A program made the position numbers and the translations under genes. A stretch of DNA of 51,637 bases from Acidobacteriaceae bacterium (GTDB lineage Bacteria; Acidobacteriota; Terriglobia; Terriglobales; Acidobacteriaceae): the NCBI GenBank assembly GCA_003152695.1, contig PMAT01000047.1, positions 1 through 51,637 on the forward strand, read 5' to 3'. This document shows, piece by piece, positions 9,049 to 17,683 of the stretch. Position 1 is the stretch's first letter, and each line of letters begins with the position of its first letter. The notes beneath the pieces were generated by a model. It was given only the letters and a program-made list of their open reading frames with translations. It had not been told where the DNA came from and ran no database searches.

Positions 9049-10011
9049 CTAGGTCTCCGAGTTGTCCTTTGGGCTGCCGCGTTTGCCCCAGTGAGCAGAG
9101 CGGGTGCCATCCGGATTGCGCGCACTCGAGAGTTCCCACACTCGCCGGAAGCGCGTCGATCGCTCCGTTCCAAACACATCCTCGTATCGAATGAACCCGC
9201 GAAAATGAATAAATTTCTTCCCCGCATCAATGGCTTCAATGTCCGCCTGTTCCAAACTCATCTTGGGGAATATGCCTTCGACGGCCCCCTCAACCACTCG
9301 GTTACTAGGACTGATTACCTGGGGAATGCTCATGGCCGGCCACCACTTCGCATCATCCGGCGGTTCCAGGGAATCCATGAGTTCCGCCCGCGCGCACGAA
9401 GTCATGATGTAGGCCTCGGTCGCGCCATGAAGCGCGATTTTGTACTTCAGCTTGGCCGGGCCGGGTGGCAGCGGCCACTCCAGGGGCATCAGGTCCACCC
9501 GAAGGTGTGCGCGCTCGCGGCTGATAAACATTTCTATGTTTTGCCTGGCCGTCTCGGCATTCTTCTCGGCAAGAGCTACCGACTTCTCCAGAATGCCCGT
9601 CTGGCGCTCCATCTGGTTTGCCTGGCGCTTGATGGCCCGCAAATTTCCCCACAACAAAAACACCTGAAGCCCACCGACGGCCACCAGGAAAAAGGTGAAG
9701 AGCCAGTAAGCGCGGTCGCTCCAATCTTTGGTGATCGACAGGGGAGGAAGCTCGCTCACCTTGACGCTCTGGGTGGGCCCGCCAGCCCCGTTCCCGCTGG
9801 TCCCCTGGCTCTTGCTGGTGCTATCGAGAGAAGGCGCGGAGCTCTGAGCAACCAGGGTTTCGCCACGATCGGCGCCTGTCCCGCTGTCCTGAGCTCCGTA
9901 GGTTGCAACTATCTTCTGAACCGGATCGCCTGGGGCGGCGGGCGCTTTCCCGGGGGATGCCGAGCAGACTTGCAGGGCGAAAGACAGCAGGGCAAATGCC
10001 AGAAGTTTCAT
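9049..10011 (-). CDS. Hypothetical membrane-anchored protein with signal peptide
   Basis: A 320-aa protein of unknown function. It begins with a cleavable-looking signal (MKLLAFALLSFALQVCSA), then a low-complexity Ser/Gly/Pro stretch to about residue 105. One strong transmembrane helix (YWLFTFFLVAVGGLQVFLLWG) follows, then a short Gln/Lys-rich coiled-coil-like region (RQANQMERQTGILEKSVALAEKNAETARQN) and a C-terminal beta-rich domain. The open frame extends 29 codons further upstream, but the ATG at 10011 directly precedes the signal peptide and was chosen for that reason. This architecture is frequent among uncharacterised Acidobacteriota proteins. It converges with the permease gene. Confidence 0.75.
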   Translation of the reverse strand: MKLLAFALLSFALQVCSASPGKAPAAPGDPVQKIVATYGAQDSGTGADRGETLVAQSSAPSLDSTSKSQGTSGNGAGGPTQSVKVSELPPLSITKDWSDRAYWLFTFFLVAVGGLQVFLLWGNLRAIKRQANQMERQTGILEKSVALAEKNAETARQNIEMFISRERAHLRVDLMPLEWPLPPGPAKLKYKIALHGATEAYIMTSCARAELMDSLEPPDDAKWWPAMSIPQVISPSNRVVEGAVEGIFPKMSLEQADIEAIDAGKKFIHFRGFIRYEDVFGTERSTRFRRVWELSSARNPDGTRSAHWGKRGSPKDNSET

Positions 10012-10138
10012 GTGCGACAAATTGTAAAGTAAGAATGGGAGAAGCGAGCAGTCATCTGAAGCTTCCGTAGTGGCGCCAGTTTGAATCGGGCACATCAAGC
10101 AATGCGGTCAGCATTGGGAACTGCCCGCAGGCGAGGGG

Positions 10139-10327
10139 CTACTTATCGTCTTTGCCTTCTCTCCCAATAGGCGCCGCCTGGCTGGCATCCTCGCCGACCT
10201 GCGGTCCCTCCAGGACCGCCAGTTTCCGCTTGGCGTGGGATACCGGGTTGGCTTTGCCAGTCATCGTGTGACACCTTTCTCCGGGTTTAGCACCACAGAC
10301 TGGGCATTCGAAGTCGATTGCGTTCAT
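10139..10327 (-). CDS. Small zinc-finger protein (62 aa)
   Basis: The N-terminal half carries a compact zinc site, Cys-Pro-Val-Cys-Gly-Ala-Lys-Pro-Gly-Glu-Arg-Cys and a later His (NPVSHAKRK), in the pattern of the small zinc-finger domain found in phage and actinobacterial DNA-binding proteins. The C-terminal 25 residues are polar and probably disordered. ATG at 10327 is preferred; a GTG two codons upstream (10333) is possible. No strong ribosome-binding site is visible for either. The role is unknown, probably nucleic-acid or protein binding. Confidence 0.7.
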   Translation of the reverse strand: MNAIDFECPVCGAKPGERCHTMTGKANPVSHAKRKLAVLEGPQVGEDASQAAPIGREGKDDK

Positions 10328-10412
10328 ACCCACACTTTACGCCATTCGCCAAGCGGTTCAAGCCCTCTAGATTTCAAACTGCGGGCGCTTGCCTTCACGG
10401 AAGGGCTGGGGG

Positions 10413-12187
<1,775 letters not shown>

Positions 12188-12583
12188 AACAGCAATTAGC
12201 AACTAGCAAAGGCCGCGCGAGAAACGATGCGGCTTACTGCAAACAATTCGAGAGCAGGGACTCGCCGAAATTGAAATCGGAGTTGGACGTAACTGAGTTA
12301 GGGACCCAGCCTCCGCGACAATCCCAAGGTCAAGCCCGTCAGGATTGCGAGATAGCGCTCTCGGCCACGACTGCGCATGAATGACGCGGGCGGGGAACAT
12401 TACCTTTGGATTGGCGAGGCGGGCCGCTTCCTTCTTGTCATTTCCACATAAGTCTGTGGACGAACTTGTGCGGGCAAACCCCGACGAAACATCAGGCTGC
12501 TCGACTGCCAAAAATCAGGGCGGCTCTGCGTCAATCGAACCGCCCTGAGTCCTCCATTTTCACCGGTCTAAATCCACTGCAGC
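12188..12583. other. Gene-free stretch after thiC
   Basis: About 400 bases with no convincing gene. It starts with a 16-bp motif (12192-12207) also found after hemB. Open frames here (for example 12203-12511 minus) lack a ribosome-binding site and any family resemblance. A weak GCCGC/GCGGC hairpin follows the thiC stop but lacks a T-run. Confidence 0.5.
12192..12207. repeat. 16-bp intergenic repeat, copy 1
   Basis: GCAATTAGCAACTAGC, five bases after the thiC stop codon. An identical 16-mer lies ten bases after the hemB stop at 17137-17152. It is itself built from short AGCAA/TTAGC/CTAGC units. Confidence 0.7.
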
Positions 12584-12763
12584 CTAAGCCTGCTTTTTCT
12601 TCTCTTGATCATGTTCCGCTTGCGCCGGCTGCGGAGTTTTGGGCTCTCCGGTCGGGACCTCCTGTTTCGGAGGCACTGGCACGTTCGGCTGGGTCACAGG
12701 TTTCTGCTCTTCGGGCTTCTGCGGATCGCTGTGCTGTGGTTTGCGAAATTCTTGATCCGACAT
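12584..12763 (-). CDS. Small hydrophilic protein (59 aa)
   Basis: An unrecognised 59-aa protein beginning MSDQEFRKPQHSDPQKPEE. It is rich in Pro, Gln, Lys and Glu, has no hydrophobic segment and ends in a basic Lys cluster, so it is almost certainly disordered. AAGGAG stands at a normal distance before ATG 12763, which is the main support for it being real. It lies downstream of the CsbD gene in the same orientation and belongs to the minus-strand stress-gene run. Such Pro/Gln-rich mini-proteins often accompany CsbD-type genes in soil bacteria; function unknown. Confidence 0.65.
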   Translation of the reverse strand: MSDQEFRKPQHSDPQKPEEQKPVTQPNVPVPPKQEVPTGEPKTPQPAQAEHDQEKKKQA

Positions 12764-12957
12764 TTTGCTTCTCCTTATACTGGTCTTTAGTGTTGTTGGT
12801 AAGTTGTTGTGATCGTGTTAACTGTGATTTACGCGTTTAGCGGGGACATCAGGACGCGAAGATGACGCCCCCCGAATCTCTGCCGTACCGAGCGGGGAAC
12901 GGTGGTGCGTCAGCTGCTCCGAACGCAGGAACATGCTCCGGACAGAGCCCGCCTAAT

Positions 12958-13137
12958 TTACTTCTCGAGCACTTTTTCGATCTGCCCGACCTTTTTTTCA
13001 ACTTTCCCGGCCCTGTGTTCGGCTTTGCCTTCAGCCTCTAAGTCGGGATTGTTCGTGACTTGGCCTGTCTTCTCTTTGACTTTGCCTTTCACTTCATGAA
13101 AAGTGCCTTTAATCTCATCCTTCGTACCCGTGCTCAT
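12958..13137 (-). CDS. CsbD-family stress protein, copy 1 (59 aa)
   Basis: The 59-aa sequence has the CsbD layout: an N-terminal KDEIKGTFHEVKGKVKEKTG helix, the NPDLEAEGKAEHRAGKVEKK core and a Lys-rich C-terminus. CsbD proteins are small, abundant, helix-forming proteins induced by general stress in many bacteria; their molecular task is unknown. AAGGAG precedes ATG 13137. The sequence ATCGTTGAAT, equal to one arm of the palindrome at 49867-49889, lies 14 bases upstream. It is one of three CsbD copies in the window. Confidence 0.9.
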   Translation of the reverse strand: MSTGTKDEIKGTFHEVKGKVKEKTGQVTNNPDLEAEGKAEHRAGKVEKKVGQIEKVLEK

Positions 13138-13342
13138 TTGTTTTCTCCTTATCGTTGAATTAGCCTAATTAAGGAATTAAGGAGCGGGACCTTCGTTACC
13201 CGCCCCGGAAACAGCAGACTGTTCGTCGACCCGTTGCGAAGGTCGCTGCATCATCGCCGACCTGGAGCACACAACACTCTTCCACGAGGCTCGGGGGCAA
13301 TCGAATACGTGCTACCGGCGTTTTTCAGTGCGACCGCGATCC

Positions 13343-13756
13343 TCACAGTTTCAGCAATCTGCCAAAAAAGGAACGATAGCGTTGTAGGGCAACGCGCAGA
13401 TCTTCAGTGGACACGTTATCGCCGCTGTCCCACTGCTTTTCCAAGCCCGATCGCTCGTTGGCGAAACCTCCCGCGAGTCGCTGCATCACCGAAGCTACCA
13501 GCTTGTCCGCGTCCTCTACCGCCCGGCGCGGCTCGTCCACGAAACCAGTCTGTAGGTGGCTCCACTGCGATCGGAAATCTTCCATCTCCGATTCAGTAAA
13601 CAAGGGCATGGGCTCTGAGACTGCAGCCGCTCTATCCAGAGCTTCCGGCTCTTGGCCTTTCATCAGCTTAGGTCCCTTGGGTTGCTCTTGCGCTATGCCA
13701 TGGCTCGCCAGGTCGGCCGTCGTAAGCTCTACTTCTTTTGTCTTCAGTTCGTCCAT
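13343..13756 (-). CDS. Soluble RFVD-domain protein (137 aa), paralogue of neighbour
   Basis: An unnamed protein whose residues about 50-137 match the C-terminal half of the neighbouring 192-aa gene: an FxxxWxxLQTGFVDEPRRAVEDAD segment, LVASVMQRL and a terminal VSTEDLRVALQRYRSFFGRLL. It lacks the membrane anchor and the RFGPEY motif of that neighbour; the N-terminal 50 residues are polar and probably disordered. Its start overlaps the stop of the upstream gene by one base (TAATG), so the pair is translationally coupled. Function unknown; the repeated pairing with stress genes suggests a stress role. Confidence 0.8.
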   Translation of the reverse strand: MDELKTKEVELTTADLASHGIAQEQPKGPKLMKGQEPEALDRAAAVSEPMPLFTESEMEDFRSQWSHLQTGFVDEPRRAVEDADKLVASVMQRLAGGFANERSGLEKQWDSGDNVSTEDLRVALQRYRSFFGRLLKL

Positions 13757-14334
13757 TACGCCACCAATTTCCTCTCAACAGTGGTTGGTGCCTGTACAAG
13801 TTCCTCAAACAGAGAGCGGTAGTGAATCATCGCCGTTCTCAGATCTTCCGTAGTCGCTGCGTCTTTCCCAACCCGCAGCGCAATTTCATGCGCAGACCGG
13901 TAATTCTCTACCACTCGGGGATGGTCAACAGAAATGTCGGCGGCGCGTTGATCGAAATCGGATACGGGATAGCCACGAGTTTTCATTAAAGAGGACACCA
14001 GGTCGTCGGCTTCTGTGACTGCCCCCTTTGGGGAATCGACAAAACGAGACTGTACGGACTCCCACCGTTTCGAAAAACGTTCGTGTTCCATCGGATCAAG
14101 ATCGCGAATGTTGAGCTTTTCAACCCGCTTCTCGCGATCCGCTAATTTCGCTTCTGCTTTTCGTTCTGACCCGTGCTCAAGGACCGCCCGCTCGTACTCG
14201 GGCCCAAATCTCTGCCGCAGGTCTGCGGTCGTACTCCTGCGTTTTCGCACGTACAGCCAAGCAAGCACCGCGATGACCAGAATCACCACGGCGGTGAGCA
14301 CAATCAACTTCGGATCGAGCAGATTTAGATTCAT
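13756..14334 (-). CDS. Membrane-anchored RFVD-domain protein (192 aa), copy A
   Basis: The N-terminus carries one transmembrane helix (residues about 10-28) followed by a basic stop-transfer cluster (VRKRRS). A cytoplasmic domain follows with the landmarks RFGPEYERAV, HGSERKAEAKLADRE, VQSRFVDSPKGAVTEADDLV, RGYPVSDFDQRAADISVDHP and TEDLRTAMIHYRSLFEELV. A close homologue lies at 49971-50546 on the other strand. I know this domain only as a conserved hypothetical family in Actinobacteria and Acidobacteriota. GGGGAGG precedes ATG 14334. It heads a coupled pair with the 137-aa paralogue, with CsbD next downstream. Confidence 0.85.
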   Translation of the reverse strand: MNLNLLDPKLIVLTAVVILVIAVLAWLYVRKRRSTTADLRQRFGPEYERAVLEHGSERKAEAKLADREKRVEKLNIRDLDPMEHERFSKRWESVQSRFVDSPKGAVTEADDLVSSLMKTRGYPVSDFDQRAADISVDHPRVVENYRSAHEIALRVGKDAATTEDLRTAMIHYRSLFEELVQAPTTVERKLVA

Positions 14335-14413
14335 CGAAACCTCCCCGCATCAGGAATGTCCGCAAACCAAACTTGCTCACGAAGTTCCCTTCGCGAACGG
14401 CTTACCGCAGGCC

Positions 14414-14656
14414 TCAAGCTGCCTTGAGACCGGGAACGATGGTTACGGGCTCTGCCGCCCCCGCAGTGTGGGGATTGGACGCGAGGACCTTCATCTGCGA
14501 CCAGTCGTACGGGAACTCGCGGCCGCAATCGAGACAAACCATGTATGTCCCGGTTGCGGAAGCTGCTGCAGTGCTGCGGCACAGCTTGCCGCGCACGGTG
14601 ATGGGGAAGCTGCACCGTTTGTGCCAACAACCGAAGACCAGATCGAACAGACTCAT
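14414..14656 (-). CDS. Small zinc-ribbon-like protein (80 aa)
   Basis: Starts MSLFDLVFGCWHKRCSFPIT and contains Cys-Leu-Asp-Cys-Gly in the segment MVCLDCGREFPYDWSQMKV. With the earlier Cys-Trp-His-Lys-Arg-Cys this could form a four-ligand metal site. The rest is short and Ala/Gly-rich. ATG 14656 follows AGGAGGG; the frame is open ten codons further but the strong ribosome-binding site decides the start. Unknown function, found (from memory) in many Acidobacteriota as a conserved hypothetical. Confidence 0.75.
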   Translation of the reverse strand: MSLFDLVFGCWHKRCSFPITVRGKLCRSTAAASATGTYMVCLDCGREFPYDWSQMKVLASNPHTAGAAEPVTIVPGLKAA

Positions 14657-14769
14657 AAGCCCTCCTCGATTGAAGCTATGATTCATGCCGCCAGCCGGGA
14701 CTTTCGCCCGTCTTCATATATCGAGAACTCGGTTTCGGCTACTTAGCAGCCGTTTCAGGACCGGTCGCG

Positions 14770-14856
14770 TTAAGCGCGTCCGCGTCCCCAGTACCAACCG
14801 CCTCCACCAAGCAAAAACACAACCAGGACGATAACTAGAATCGTTTCGATACTCAT
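14770..14856 (-). CDS. 28-residue single-helix membrane peptide
   Basis: A very short gene encoding MSIETILVIVLVVFLLGGGG followed by WYWGRGRA. It has one hydrophobic helix, a glycine run and an aromatic/basic end, in the manner of DUF3309-type peptides. A strong AAGGAG lies at the correct distance before ATG 14856, which is the best evidence for translation. It lies at the upstream end of the minus-strand stress run. Likely an inner-membrane stress peptide; function unknown. Confidence 0.65.
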   Translation of the reverse strand: MSIETILVIVLVVFLLGGGGWYWGRGRA

Positions 14857-15049
14857 TTTGAAGTTCTCCTTCGAGGGCTGACTTATAGGGTTGGCGGCAG
14901 CCTGGACGGAACGCTTGACAAGTCGCCGCTGGGTGCGCCACTTCCTGGCACGGGCATCGGATATGCGTAACCCCGTCTTTAAGAAGAATGACGGGTGGAG
15001 GCTTGAGCCGTCTGTTCAAAAGAGAACACACTCAAACTTCAGGATTGCA

Positions 15050-15077
15050 TTGATTAGTGTCTCAATTGAACTAAAAT
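15050..15077 (+). promoter_or_regulatory. Putative sigma70 promoter of the DUF1326-like gene
   Basis: TTGATT at 15050-15055 and TAAAAT at 15072-15077 with a 16-bp spacer, ending 32 bases before the ATG at 15110. Confidence 0.5.
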
Positions 15078-15109
15078 GCTCACAACCGGGGTTGAGGAGT
15101 CGCACACCC

Positions 15110-15829
15110 ATGCGTAAAGTTGTTCTGCTGCTTGCTGTTTTCCTAGTTGTTGCCGTAGCCGTTCAGGCCCAACAAATTCGCGGCGATTACATCGAGTCGC
15201 GCTCTACCGATGTTTATGTCGCGCAATGCTTCGCCAACGGTGAGGCCGGTCTGACCGGCAACCAGGCGCTGCTGGCGTGGCACGTGCAGGAAGGTTCGTG
15301 GAATGGCGTAAAGCTCGACGGCCTGACGGTCGCGGCCGCCGTCCGCGCGCGGGCCACACTGGGCGATCCCTATGGCGAGCCTTATCCCGCACAGGCAGTA
15401 TTGATGGTGGACGATGCGGCCAATCCTGCGCAACGCCAGGCGCTGATTGCGCTGGCGAAATACCAGGGCGGCAAGTTGCTGGAAAACGTTGCGCGCGTCG
15501 AATACGTGCCGGTGATTCTGGATGTGCCTGGCGGCCCGCACAACGGACATGCCGTGCTGCGCGCCGGACGCCTGGCAACCATCGTGACCCGCCCGCTCAA
15601 CCATCATGACCATATCTGCGGTAACGAGACCGACTACTATCCTCCGCTGGCCAAGGTGGACCACGCGACCTCGGCCGTGGCACTGACCGACGAGTTCGCC
15701 GGCGACGGGCTGGGATCGCAGTGGAGTACGCATGGACGGCGCAGCGCCTACGTCGGCAGTTTCAGCGAGGGCGGCGCCACTACGGCAGCAGCGCCGGAAG
15801 AGGCGTCCATGCACCATGGGGGAGAGTAA
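15110..15829 (+). CDS. Secreted DUF1326-like protein (239 aa)
   Basis: Begins with a clear signal peptide (MRKVVLLLAVFLVVAVAVQA, cut before QQIRG). The mature part follows the DUF1326 pattern: G-x-Y-I-E-S-R-S near the start, WHVQEGSWNGVKLDGLTVAAAV near residues 50-72, and a VLMVDDAANPAQRQALIALAKY helix. Two Cys (in AQCFANG and HICGNE) remain and could form a disulfide or a metal site with HHDH. DUF1326 proteins are conserved and unassigned. GAGGAG precedes ATG 15110, although the frame is open 73 codons further upstream. It stands alone between the stress-gene run and hemB. Confidence 0.8.
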   Translation: MRKVVLLLAVFLVVAVAVQAQQIRGDYIESRSTDVYVAQCFANGEAGLTGNQALLAWHVQEGSWNGVKLDGLTVAAAVRARATLGDPYGEPYPAQAVLMVDDAANPAQRQALIALAKYQGGKLLENVARVEYVPVILDVPGGPHNGHAVLRAGRLATIVTRPLNHHDHICGNETDYYPPLAKVDHATSAVALTDEFAGDGLGSQWSTHGRRSAYVGSFSEGGATTAAAPEEASMHHGGE

Positions 15830-15909
15830 GCGGCCCCGCTAGCTTCGATCTCAATTGATCGGCATCTAGCCCGAAGGGCGACACACTGACAACTGGCCGC
15901 TGGGTTTGC

Positions 15910-15925
15910 AGTGATTCCGATCACA
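15910..15925 (+). promoter_or_regulatory. CRP/FNR-like palindrome upstream of hemB
   Basis: AGTGAT-TCCG-ATCACA is a near match to the CRP-type consensus TGTGA-N6-TCACA. It is centred 79 bases before the hemB ATG. Sequences TGCGAT (15947-15952) or GATTTT (15950-15955) could serve as a -10, placing the site near -41.5 to -45 as for class II activation. The same half-sites recur at 29605-29620 upstream of the cytochrome operon. Confidence 0.5.
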
Positions 15926-15996
15926 ATTCCGCGAACTCTTTTTGTCTGCGATTTTAGCGCTTCCGCGCCACTCCGGCGGTGCTAGAATTTTCTGTT

Positions 15997-17127
15997 ATGC
16001 CATTCCCAACCGATCGTCCCCGCCGCCTGCGTCGCACGGAAGCGATGCGCTCATTTGTACGCGAAACCAGGCTCAGTCCCGAAGGCTTCGTCTATCCTCT
16101 GTTCGTCTGCCCCGGCGAAGGCGTGCGCAAGGAAGTGCGCTCCATGCCCGGCGTCTTCAATCTTTCGGTGGATGAAGCCGTGAAGGAGTGCGCCGAGGTG
16201 AAGTCGCTGGGCATCCCCAGCGTCATCCTCTTTGGGCTGCCGGAGTCGAAGGACGAGGTTGCCACCGACGCCTGGTCCGACAACGGCATCGTGCAGAAGG
16301 CGACGCGCGCCATCAAGCGCGAGGTCCCCGGCCTGCTGCTGATGGGCGACGTTTGCCTGTGCGAGTACATGTCGCACGGCCACTGCGGCATCGTAGCCAG
16401 CCAGGAAACGGATGCAAGCAAAGAAGTGGCCGAGTTCATTTCCGAACTCGAGGCGCAAGGCAAGAGGCCGATCGCGATTCGCTTCCCTAAGTCGGGCGGC
16501 GCCACTATGGCAACTGCGCTGGCTACCGCTCCGGCCGTCGCCGCTCTGGCGGCCGAGGATTACGAGATCCTCAACGACCCCACGCTTGAGCTGCTGGCGC
16601 GCACCGCAGTGGCGCAGGCCAGGGCGGGCATGGACATCATCGCGCCCTCCGACATGATGGACGGTCGGGTGGACGCCATCCGCACCGCGCTCGATGCCGC
16701 CGGCTATCAGAACATTCCCATCCTTTCTTACGCGGCGAAGTTCGCCAGCGGATTCTACGGCCCGTTTCGCGAAGCGGCCGATTCGGCGCCGCACTTCGGT
16801 GATCGCCGCTCCTACCAGATGGACCCCGCCAACCTGCGCGAGGCCATGCGCGAGATCGAGCTCGACCTTGAGGAAGGCGCCGACATCATCATGGTGAAGC
16901 CGGCCATGCCTTATCTGGACGTGCTGCACGAGGCGCGGCTGCGCTTCGATGTGCCGCTGGCAGCCTATCAGGTGAGCGGTGAGTACGCCATGATCAAGGC
17001 CGCCGCACTCAACGGCTGGATTGACTACGAACGCGTCATGATGGAGTCGCTGCTGTGCATCGAGCGCGCCGGCGCATCCATCGTGCTGACCTACTTCGCG
17101 AAAGAGGCGGCGAGGTTGCTGGCGTAG
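15997..17127 (+). CDS. hemB: Delta-aminolevulinic acid dehydratase (porphobilinogen synthase) with insertion
   Basis: Condenses two 5-aminolevulinates into porphobilinogen, an early step of heme synthesis. The 376-aa protein has the zinc-type metal site Cys120-x-Cys122-x7-Cys130 and two active-site lysines, Lys248 ([18 protein letters not shown]) and Lys301 ([12 protein letters not shown]). The [10 protein letters not shown] and SYQMDPAN signatures are present. Most HemB proteins are 320-340 aa. This one carries about 45-55 extra residues (roughly 134-188) right after the third zinc Cys, in frame, before [15 protein letters not shown] 15997 is chosen by homology. The upstream palindrome and the neighbouring twelve-heme operon suggest coordinated heme demand. 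Confidence 0.95.
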   Translation: MPFPTDRPRRLRRTEAMRSFVRETRLSPEGFVYPLFVCPGEGVRKEVRSMPGVFNLSVDEAVKECAEVKSLGIPSVILFGLPESKDEVATDAWSDNGIVQKATRAIKREVPGLLLMGDVCLCEYMSHGHCGIVASQETDASKEVAEFISELEAQGKRPIAIRFPKSGGATMATALATAPAVAALAAEDYEILNDPTLELLARTAVAQARAGMDIIAPSDMMDGRVDAIRTALDAAGYQNIPILSYAAKFASGFYGPFREAADSAPHFGDRRSYQMDPANLREAMREIELDLEEGADIIMVKPAMPYLDVLHEARLRFDVPLAAYQVSGEYAMIKAAALNGWIDYERVMMESLLCIERAGASIVLTYFAKEAARLLA

Positions 17128-17136
17128 CTGCAACTG

Positions 17137-17152
17137 GCAATTAGCAACTAGC
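17137..17152. repeat. 16-bp intergenic repeat, copy 2
   Basis: Identical to 12192-12207 and again just after a stop codon (hemB). Its 3-prime end overlaps a stem: AGCGGCT at 17150-17156 pairs with AGCCGCT at 17172-17178, with no T-run after it. Confidence 0.7.
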
Positions 17153-17252
17153 GGCTGCACCGGTGACGACGAGCCGCTGGTAAGATAGCGATATTCTGCG
17201 GAACCGCTATAGTTCGCTTGCGGCGTGGAGTATAGTTGCTTCACGGCAGCCC

Positions 17253-17627
17253 ATGAGACCCTTACCCCCGGATTCCGTCCGGCCCACAATTCTGTGTATT
17301 GACGACGCGGAGATTGCCCTGCGAGTTCGCAAGCTTCTGCTTACCATCGCAGGCTACGAAGTGGTGACCGCCGCTTCGGGCGAAGAGGGCCTGGAACTAT
17401 TCAAGCGCGGCGGCGTCGATCTGGTGATCGCCGACCACTTCCTGACTGACAAGACGGGTACAGAAATCGCCGGCGAGATGAAGACCATCAAGCCGCACGT
17501 ACCTATCCTGATCGTCTCGGCGGCCTCGGACATCCCCGAGGGAATCGAATTTGCCGATGGGTTCCTGCCCAAAGGCGAATCTCCTGAAGTGCTGCTCGCA
17601 ACCATCGCTCGCTTGCTCAAGAGATGA
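17253..17627 (+). CDS. Stand-alone response regulator receiver domain
   Basis: A 124-aa single-domain CheY-like receiver. Asp-Asp near residues 16-17 (ILCIDDAEIALRVR) forms the acidic pocket, the phosphoacceptor Asp is in DLVIADHFLTDKTG (about residue 58), Ser/Ala follow in LIVSAASD, and the conserved Lys is in FLPKGES. No output domain and no adjacent histidine kinase. It probably acts as a phosphotransfer or allosteric signalling module. It faces the 3-prime end of the cytochrome operon, and no functional tie can be claimed from position alone. Confidence 0.9.
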   Translation: MRPLPPDSVRPTILCIDDAEIALRVRKLLLTIAGYEVVTAASGEEGLELFKRGGVDLVIADHFLTDKTGTEIAGEMKTIKPHVPILIVSAASDIPEGIEFADGFLPKGESPEVLLATIARLLKR

Positions 17628-17683
17628 CATCGTTGAGCTAGGTCTCGGCGCGCGCTTCGAGGCTCCCAGCATTCGAAACCGGT

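Noticed and set aside
12203-12511. 102-codon minus-strand frame after thiC
   Set aside because: No ribosome-binding site, no recognisable sequence, and it overlaps the repeat element.
13343-13756. 137-aa RFVD protein considered as a truncated pseudogene of its neighbour
   Set aside because: It has its own coupled start, an intact frame and its own distinct N-terminus, so it looks like a real soluble paralogue.
17150-17178. 7-bp stem after hemB considered as a terminator
   Set aside because: The loop is 15 bases and no T-run follows.
16051-17289. 412-codon minus-strand frame opposite hemB
   Set aside because: Shadow of hemB; no ribosome-binding site and a composition unlike a real protein.
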